NCBI GenBank assembly: GCA_036873755.1
Contig: JAVTVY010020493.1
Span: 1-64,000, forward strand
DNA: 64,000 nt
Source of the DNA: Hanleya hanleyi
Lineage: Eukaryota; Mollusca; Polyplacophora; Lepidopleurida; Hanleyidae
Direction: 5' to 3'
Shown here in pieces: positions 34,901-43,900 of the stretch. How positions within the stretch are numbered: position 1 is the stretch's first letter; every line of letters begins with the position of its first letter. The notes beneath the pieces are model-generated. The model was given only the letters and a program-made list of their open reading frames with translations. It was not told the origin of the DNA and did not search any database. The translations under genes and the position numbers were made by a program.

Positions 34901-37900
34901 CGTGGAATAAACGAGTATTATGGCGGATGGTAGCAACTTCCTTGAGTTTACAAAATCTAACCAGTCAGTGAGTAAGGTTTTGATGGTGATGAGAACAATA
35001 TTCCAGTAACAATAGTTTGGCATGGTTTAAAAAAAAGGCTCGGCGCCTATTTAGTTGAAACGTTCGATCGTAGTAGAGTGATAAGATATATGTATAGAAA
35101 TAAGAAAAGTTTGAAGCATCAAATCCTACTCAAGGAGAAATCGTAACACGTAATACTTAGATCGTTTGATATTCCACAGTGAAAAAGCTTGCCCAAAAGC
35201 TGCTTGACAGTGGTATTGTTGAGACCGGCTGTGACGCAGGCTGTCATGCCCTCGCTGGGCCTCTCGGAATCTTCTGTGGACCGGCTTGTAAAGAGTAAGT
35301 ACTGGTATAAGCGGCTTTACCGTCGCCCTGGATAAAATGTCCCCCTCTTGCATGCTTCTACCCATTTACCTATCCCAAAACGTAACATTAAAACTAACCC
35401 TAACCTTAACACTAACCGTCTGTGATCCCATCGCTTGGCCTCTATCTTTCCTCTGTTTACCGACCTCTTAGGTACATGTATCCGTCATTAGTTTTAATAC
35501 TGTAGTACCCATATTAGTACTGTATATTTTAGAATGCTGGTGATGCTTTGATGGATATGATATATATTATCGATATGTTAGTGTTGCATCATAACTCATG
35601 GGTTATAGTTAGCTCCGTGCTCTAATAAACTTCGGCCGTAAGTCATTCTATTTCATGTCTAGTTGAACTTGAACCTAAATACCCAACTTCAAAGTGACCG
35701 TTCGGATATTGTCATTTCGTTGCCTACGTCTTTCTCACCTCATCTAATATTATTATATCTCACTGTGTATTCGTTTATTTTAATTGGTTAAGACAGCATC
35801 ACGTGATATTGCGCAATTCTCGATGTGTTATGAAAAAATAACTCGTCAATGTGATGTCTCACGATCTCCCGCCGATATCACACGATCACGCGCTGACGTC
35901 ACACGGCAGAGGTAATGCCACACGGTCTCGCGCAGTTATCGCCCGTGATGTTCAACGAGTGCGAAGTTAAACATCACCTTCTCGAGCTGACAAATCGTGA
36001 TATCACACCTCACAGCATGCAAGATCTGTATATTATTATACCTCACTGTGTATTCGTTTATTTTAATTGGTTAAGACACTATCACGTGATATTGCGCAAT
36101 TCTCGATGACTTATGAAAAAACAACTGGTCAATATGATGTCCCACGATCTCGCGCCGATATCACACGATCACGTGCTGACGTCACACTGCAGAGGCAATG
36201 TCACACGGTCTCGCGAAGTTATCGCCCGTGAACAGACTCTTTTGTAGCATTGTCGTCTGTTGTGCTGTCATTCCGCTGTAATCCCAGATGGCGCGTACTG
36301 TTTTCGCTGCCATGGTTTTTCTCTTTACACTGTACGTCTATTTGTATTGTCTATGGGATTTTTCGGTATTATAATAAGACGAATATTGCATGCTGTGAGG
36401 TGTGATATCACGATTTGTCAGCTCGACAAGGTGATGTTCAACGAGTGCGAAGTTAAACATCACCTTCTCGAGCTGACAAATCGTGATATCACACCTCACA
36501 GCATGCAATATCTGTATATTGTCCATCTTTACGTGATCAGGTTTGTCGAATGGCTGTCGTCCGTTAAGGAATTTCCGCGTCCATAATCTAAATACCTAAT
36601 TCATATAATAACATTAGCACCAAACTAAAAGGATAAATCATAGCATACACGAAACTAGGCTAATTTCAGCGGTCAAGTTTTCAATGATGCCAGCAAGAAA
36701 TCATAATATCAAATCCGTATCGCTGATCAGTATTCTTAATTCTTATGATATACATTGTAAAGTCGTTATCTAGAGTATGATGTATCTCAGTCACGCTTTT
36801 ATTTTCGCTGTTCATATAAACACTATGAGGATCTTGAAATACATAGGTTAATACGGCGCCTAGCCCCGGGGAAAAGAAGAGGCCGTCAAGCCATTGCCCT
36901 CGGAAGGATTGATATACGAAATTGACTATGGTTGCTAGATTTATTACATTACATTCTCTCACTCCATAGAGATACTTATTGAAGAACACAAGTCATCAAT
37001 ATCAAAATTTGACAAAAAGTATTCCCTCTCCGAACATATTAGAGGCCACATCAGCAAAACGGATTCATTCCAAACCTTAACTGTAAACCAATCAGACAAA
37101 AAATAGCGGAAACTATAGGAAATATTATTTTAAAGACTGAAACCAAAGTTCAACCAGACAACGGACAGGATATACCGTGTACCTATGATGACCTTATCTC
37201 AGTCCAATCGAGCCATTGTGATTCCCGTATATAATTCGTTTCTAAATGTTTATAATAATATAACATTGATGGATCTACAATGACAACACCAATGTCTTCC
37301 AGAAGAATATCAAGTTTAGAATGAAAGCAGCAAAGTATACTAAATAACGCCATACAGCGTTATGTTTAAGAATAAATACTCTAATTCCTACTCACTAGTG
37401 AAAACTTCCGTATATATTCTATCCTTCTCAATTGTATATAAGATCCGCTTATGTTAAAGATTTCATTGCAAATATAGATATTTGTAATGAATACCAACAA
37501 AGTTAAAAATTACAGAACTCACAGCAACGTAAATAGTAATATGTGAGAATAAATGCATAGTAATGATGGGTCTCGAAATCCGTTTGGGAAGCGGCTCGTT
37601 AACCACCAGTTAAATCAATTTGTCATTTTGTTGAAAAAAACGCTGCTGGTAACTACATCCGAACGTCGCCGGCTTATAACCAAATAAGTTGTTATCCATA
37701 AATATTGGTTTGTTTATTATTTCTGTCTTCTAGAATCAGTCTCAAAGAACATATTTGAAATATGTGGAAAAGTATTTTAGGTAATCTATGTACCTTTATG
37801 AACAATATATGCAGTCCTCCTCAGATTGACAAGGGCATTGTTTGTCTTTTTAGGGCAGAGAAGCTACTACATGGCAGGAAACGCTTTCTTCTCAGTGATG

Positions 37901-40900
37901 GTATGTATAATTCACCATTTGCTTTGGTCGACAATTTCGAACCAAAACAGCTTGACCACAATCTGATCTGACTGCTATGAGAAGATGATGACGCGTTTCA
38001 AACATATCAACTACTCTTGTCTCGACATTAATATATGGCTATAACAGCAGAATAATGGGAACTAGAATTTCATCAATGAATTTATTCACACTATTACGCA
38101 TTCTGAGTTAATTACACGTCTGCTGAAATATACACGCATAATTTCTCTGACCTATCCAGATTGACCCTCAGAGTTTCATAGAAAATGATCTATCCGTACC
38201 TGAGAGAAAGCCTCGGATGCACGTGCAGCTGAAACGTGCTCTGCTGTGCATTTCTATAGGCAATGGGTTAAATGCTGACAGAGAATCATTGTTTCTCTAA
38301 GTGACGTGGAATAAACGAGTATTATGGCGGATGGTAGCAACTTCCTTGAGTTTACAAAATCTAACCAGTCAGTGAGTAAGGTTTTGATGGTAATGAGAAC
38401 TATGTTTTAGTCAGTCTTCAGATGTATATTTTTCGGCTCTCTATAATTAGGTCCCTCCTAAGTTTGTCTCGATCACAAATGATAGTGAGATTTCCAGTAA
38501 CAATATTTTGGCATGGTTTACAAAAAAAAGCTCGGCGCCTATTTAGTTGAAACGTTCGAGCGTAGTAGAGTGATAAGATATATGTATAGAAATAAGAAAA
38601 GTTTGAGGCATCAAATCCTACTCAAGGAGAAATCGTAACACGTAATACTTAAATCGTTTGATATTCCACAGTGAAAAAGCTTGCCCAAAAGCTGCTTGAC
38701 AGTGGTATTGTTGAGACCGGCTGTGACGCAGGCTGTCATGCCCTCGCTGGGCCTCTCGGAATCTTCTGTGGACCGGCTTGTAAAGAGTAAGTACTGGTAT
38801 AAGGGGCTTTACCGTCGCCCTGGATAAAATGTCCCCCTCTTGTATGCTTCTACCCATTTACCTAACCCAAAACCTAACATTAAAACTAACCCTAACCTTA
38901 ACACTAACCGTCTGTGATCCCATCGCTTGGCCTCTATCTTTCCTCTGTTTACCGACCTCTTACGTACATGTATCCGTCATTAGTTTTAATACTGTAGTAC
39001 CCATATTAGTACTGTATATTCTAGAATGCTGGTGATGCTTTGATGGATATGATATATATTATCGATATGTTAGTGTAACATCATAACTCTAATCATGGGT
39101 TATAGTTAGCTCCGTGCTCTAATAAACTTGGGCTGTAAGTCATTCTATTTCATGTCTAGTTGAACTTGAACCTAAATATCCAACTTGAAAGTCATCGTTC
39201 CGATATTGTCATTTCGTCGCCTACGTCTTTCTCACCTCATCTAATATTATTATACCTCACTGTGTATTCGTTTATTTTAATTGGTTAAGACACCATCGCG
39301 TGATATTGCGCAATTCTCGATGTGTTATGAAAAAACAACTCGTCAATGTGATGTCCCACGATCTCGCGCCGATATCACACGACCACGCGCTGACGTCACA
39401 CGGCAGAGGCAATGTTGCACGGTCTCGCGCAGTTATCGCCCGTGAACAGACTCTTTCGTAGCATTGCCGTCTGTTGTGCTATCATTCCGCTGTAATCCCA
39501 GATGGCGCGTACTGTTTTCGCTGCCATGGTTTTTCTCTTTACATTTGCATTGTTTATGGGATTTTTCGGTAAAATAAAACAGATATTGCGTGCAGATATT
39601 GCATGCTGTGAGGTGTGATATCAAGATTTTGTCAGCTCGAGAAGGTGATGTTCAACGAGTGCGAAGTTAAACATCACCTTCTTGAGCTGACAACTCGTGA
39701 TATCACACCTCACAGCATGCAATATCTGTATATTGTCCATCTTTACGTGATCAGGTTTGTCGAATGGCCGTCGACCGTTAAGGAATTTCCGCGTCCATAA
39801 TCTAAATACCTAATTCATATAATAACATTAGCACCATACTAAAAGGATAAATCATAGTATACACGAAACTAGGCTAATTTCAGCGGTCAAGTTTTCAAGT
39901 TTTCAATGATGCCAGCTAGAAGTCAAAATGTTCCAAAAATATCAAATCCGTATCGCTGATCAGTATTCTTAATTCTTATGATATACGTTGTAAAGTCGTT
40001 ATCTAGAGTATGATGTATCTCAGTCACGCTTTTATTGTCACTGTTCATATAAACACTATGAGGATCTTGAAATACATAGGTTAATACGGCGCCTAGCCCC
40101 GGGAAAAACAAGAGGCCATCAAGCCATTGCCCTCGGAAGGATTAATATACGAAATTGACTATGGTTGCTAGATTTATTACATAGGGGAATTCTCTCACTC
40201 CATAGAGATACTTATTGAAGAACACAAGTCATCAATATCAAAATTTGACAAAAAGTCTTCCGTCTCCGAACATATTAGAGGCCACATCAGCAAAACGGAT
40301 TCATTCCAACCCCTAACTGTAAACCAATCAGACAAAAAATAGCGGAAACTATAGGAAATATTATTTTAAAGACTGAAACCAAAGTTCAACCAGACAACGG
40401 ACAGGATATACCGTGTACCTCTGATGACCTTATCTCAGTCCAATCGAGCCATCGTGATTCCCGTATATAATTCGTTTCTAAATGTTTATAATAATATAAC
40501 ATTGATGGATCTACAATGACAACACCAATGTCTTCCAGAAGAATATCAAGTTTAGAATGAAAGCAGCAAAGTATACTAAATAACACCATACAGCCTTATG
40601 TTTAAGTATAAAGACTCTAATTCCTACTCACTAGTCAAAACTTCCGTATATATTCTATCCTTCGCAATTGTATATAAGATCCGCTTATGTTAAAGATTTC
40701 ATTGCAAATATAGATATTTGTAATGAATACCAACAAAGTTAAAAATTACAGAACTCACAGCAACGTAAATAGTAATATGTGAGAATAAATGCATTGTAAT
40801 GATGGGTCTCGAAATCCGTTTGGGAAGCGGCTCGTTAACCACCAGTTAAATCGATTTGTCATTTTGTTGAAAAAAACGCTGCTGGTAACTACATCCGAAC

Positions 40901-43900
40901 GTCGCCGGCTTATAACCAAATAAGTTGTTATCCATAAATATTGGTTTGTTTATTATTTCTATCTTCTAGAATCAGTCTCAGAGAACATATTTGAAATATG
41001 TGGAAAAGTATTTTAGGTAATCTATGTACCTTTATGAACAATATATGCAGTCCTCCTTAGATTGACAAGGGCATTGTTTGTCTTTTTAGGGCAGAGAAGC
41101 TGCTACATGGCAGGAAACGCTTTCTTCTCAGTGATGGTATGTATAATTCACCATTTGCTTTGGTCGACAATTTCGAACCAAAACAGCTTGACCACAATCT
41201 GATCTGACTGCTATGAGAAGATGATGACGCGTTTCAAACATATCAACTACGCTTGTCTCGACATTAATATATGGCTATAACAGCAGAATAATGGGAACTA
41301 GAATTTCATCAATGAATTTATTCACACTATTACGCATTCTGAGTTAATTAAATGAACACGTCTGCTGAAATATACACGCATAATTTCTCTGACCTATCCA
41401 GATTGACCCTCAGAGTTTCATAGAAAATGATCTATCCGTACCTGAGAGAAAGCCTCGGATGCACGTGCAGCTGAAACGTGCTCTGCTGTGCATTTCTATA
41501 GGCAATGGGTTAAATGCTGACAGAGAATCATTGTTTCTCTAAGTGACGTGGAATAAACGAGTATTATGGCGGATGGTAGCAACTTCCTTGAGTTTACAAA
41601 ATCTAACCAGTCAGTGAGTAAGGTTTTGATGGTAATGAGAACTATGTTTTAGTCAGTCTTCAGATGTATATTTTTCGGCTCTCTATAATTAGGTCCCTCC
41701 TAAGTTTGTCTCGATCACAAATGATAGTGAGATTTCCAGTAACAATATTTTGGCATGGTTTACAAAAAAAAAGCTCGGCGCCTATTTAGTTGAAACGTTC
41801 GAGCGTAGTAGAGTGATAAGATATATGTATAGAAATAAGAAAAGTTTGAGGCATCAAATCCTACTCAAGGAGAAATCGTAACACGTAATACTTAGATCGT
41901 TTGATATTCCACAGTGAAAAAGCTTGCCCAAAAGCTGCTTGACAGTGGTATTGTTGAGACCGGCTGTGACGCAGGCTGTCATGCCCTCGCTGGGCCTCTC
42001 GGAATCTTCTGTGGACCGGCTTGTAAAGAGTAAGTACTGGTATAAGGGGCTTTACCGTCGGCCTGGATAAAATGTCCCCCTCTTGTATGCTTCTACCCAT
42101 TTACCTAACCCAAAACCTAACATTAAAACTAGCCCTAACCTTAACACTAACCGTCTGTGATCCCATCGCTTGGCCTCTATCTTTCCTCTGTTTACCGACC
42201 TCTTAGGTACATGTATCCGTCATTAGTTTTAATACTGTAGTACCCATATTAGTACTGTATATTTTAGAATGCTGGTGATGCTTTGATGGATATGATATAT
42301 ATTATCGATAAGTTAGTGTTGCATCATAACTCATGGGTTATAGTTAGCTCCGTGCTCTAATAAACTTCGGCCGTAAGTCATTCTATTTCATGTCTAGTTG
42401 AACTTGAACCTAAATACCCAACTTGAAAGTCATCGTTCGGATATTGTCATTTCGTCGCCTACGTCTTTCTCACCTCATCTAATATTATTATACCTCACTG
42501 TGTATTCGTTTATTTTAATTGGTTAAGACAGCATCACGTGATATTGCGCAATTCTCGATGTGTTATGAAAAAACAACTCGTCAATGTGATGTCTCACGAT
42601 CTACCGCCGATATCACACGATCACGCGCTGACGTCACACGGCAGAGTCAATGTCACACGGTCTCCCGCAGTTGTCGCCCGTGAACAGACTCTTTTGTAGC
42701 GTTGTCGTCTGTTGTGCTGTCATTCCGCTGTAATCCCAGATGGCGCGTACTGTTTTCGCTGCCATGGTTTTTCTCTTTACACTGTACGTCTATTTGTATT
42801 GTCTATGGGATTTTTCGGTATTATAATAAGACGAATATTGCATGCTGTGAGGTGTGATATCTCGATTTGTCAGCTCGAGAAGGTGATGTTCAACGAGTGC
42901 GAAGTTAAACATCACCTTCTCGAGCTGACAAATCGTGATATCACACCTCACAGCATGCAATATCTGTATATTGTCCATCTTTACGTGATCAGGGTTGTCG
43001 AATGGCTGTCGTCCGTTAAGGAATTTCCGCGTCCATAATCTAAATACCTAATTCATATAATAACGTTAGCACCAAACTAAAAGGATAAATCATAGCATAC
43101 ACGAAACTAGGCTAATTTCAGCGGTCAAGTTTTCAATGATGCCAGCAAGAAATCATAATTATATCAAATCCGTATCGCTGATCAGTATTCTCAATTCTTA
43201 TGATATACGTTGTAAAGTCGTTATCTAGAGTATGATATATCTCAGTCACGCTTTGATTGGGATTGTTCATATGAACACTTTGAAGATCTTGAAATACATA
43301 GGTTACTACGGCGCCTAGCCCCGGGAAAAACAAGGGGCCATCAACCCATTGCCCTCGAAAGGATTAATATACGAAATTGACTATGGTTGCTATTCTCTCG
43401 CCCATAGAGATACTTATTGAAGAACACAAGTCATCAATACCAAAATTTGACAAAAAGTCTTCCGTCTCCGAACATATTAGAGGCCACATCAGCAAAACGG
43501 ATTCATTCCAAACCCTAACTGTAAACCAATCAGACAAAAAATAGCGGAAACTACTTGATATATGTTGAAAAGAATTTTACGTAGTCCATGTACCTTTATG
43601 AACAATATATGCAGTCCTCCTCAGATTGACAAGGGCCTTGTTTGTCTTTTTAGGGCAGAGAAGCTGCTACATGGTATTTAGATTATGGACGCGGAAATTC
43701 CTTAACGGACGACGGCCATTCGACAAACCTGATCACGTAAAGATGGACAATATACAGATATTGCACGCTGTGAGGTGTGATGTCACGATTTGTCAGCTCA
43801 AGAAGGTGAAGTTTAACTTCGCACTCGTTGAACATCACCTTCTCGAGCTGACAAAATCGTGATATCACACCTCACAGCATGCAATATCTGCACGCAATAT

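Larger units (their letters stand above)
34097..43553 (+). repeat. Tandem genomic cassette duplications of about 3.2-3.4 kb
   Basis: Unit starts (aaattacagaactcacagc) fall at 34,097, 37,507 and 40,743. Each unit holds one 47-nt exon, a 0.7-0.8-kb intron, one 115-nt exon and a 2.3-2.6-kb intron. Sequence identity is high across introns too. The first unit is longer by an internal duplication of about 250-280 bp near 35,770-36,240. The third is cut at 43,553, where a different sequence joins. Confidence 0.85.

Noticed and set aside
35126..35365. Minus-strand 79-codon frames repeated at 38,618, 41,861 and 44,744
   Set aside because: Antisense of the peptide exons, whose plus-strand reading has matching splice sites, cysteines and cleavage sites.
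35390..35420. ctaaccctaaccttaacact as interstitial telomere
   Set aside because: Only one or two proper repeats; copied with each cassette. Too short and degenerate to call telomeric.
36260..36586. Open frames of 108 codons in the cassette introns (also 42,712-43,038) and their minus-strand partners
   Set aside because: They run through the palindrome, which gives similar frames on both strands. They are not conserved in the other cassettes.
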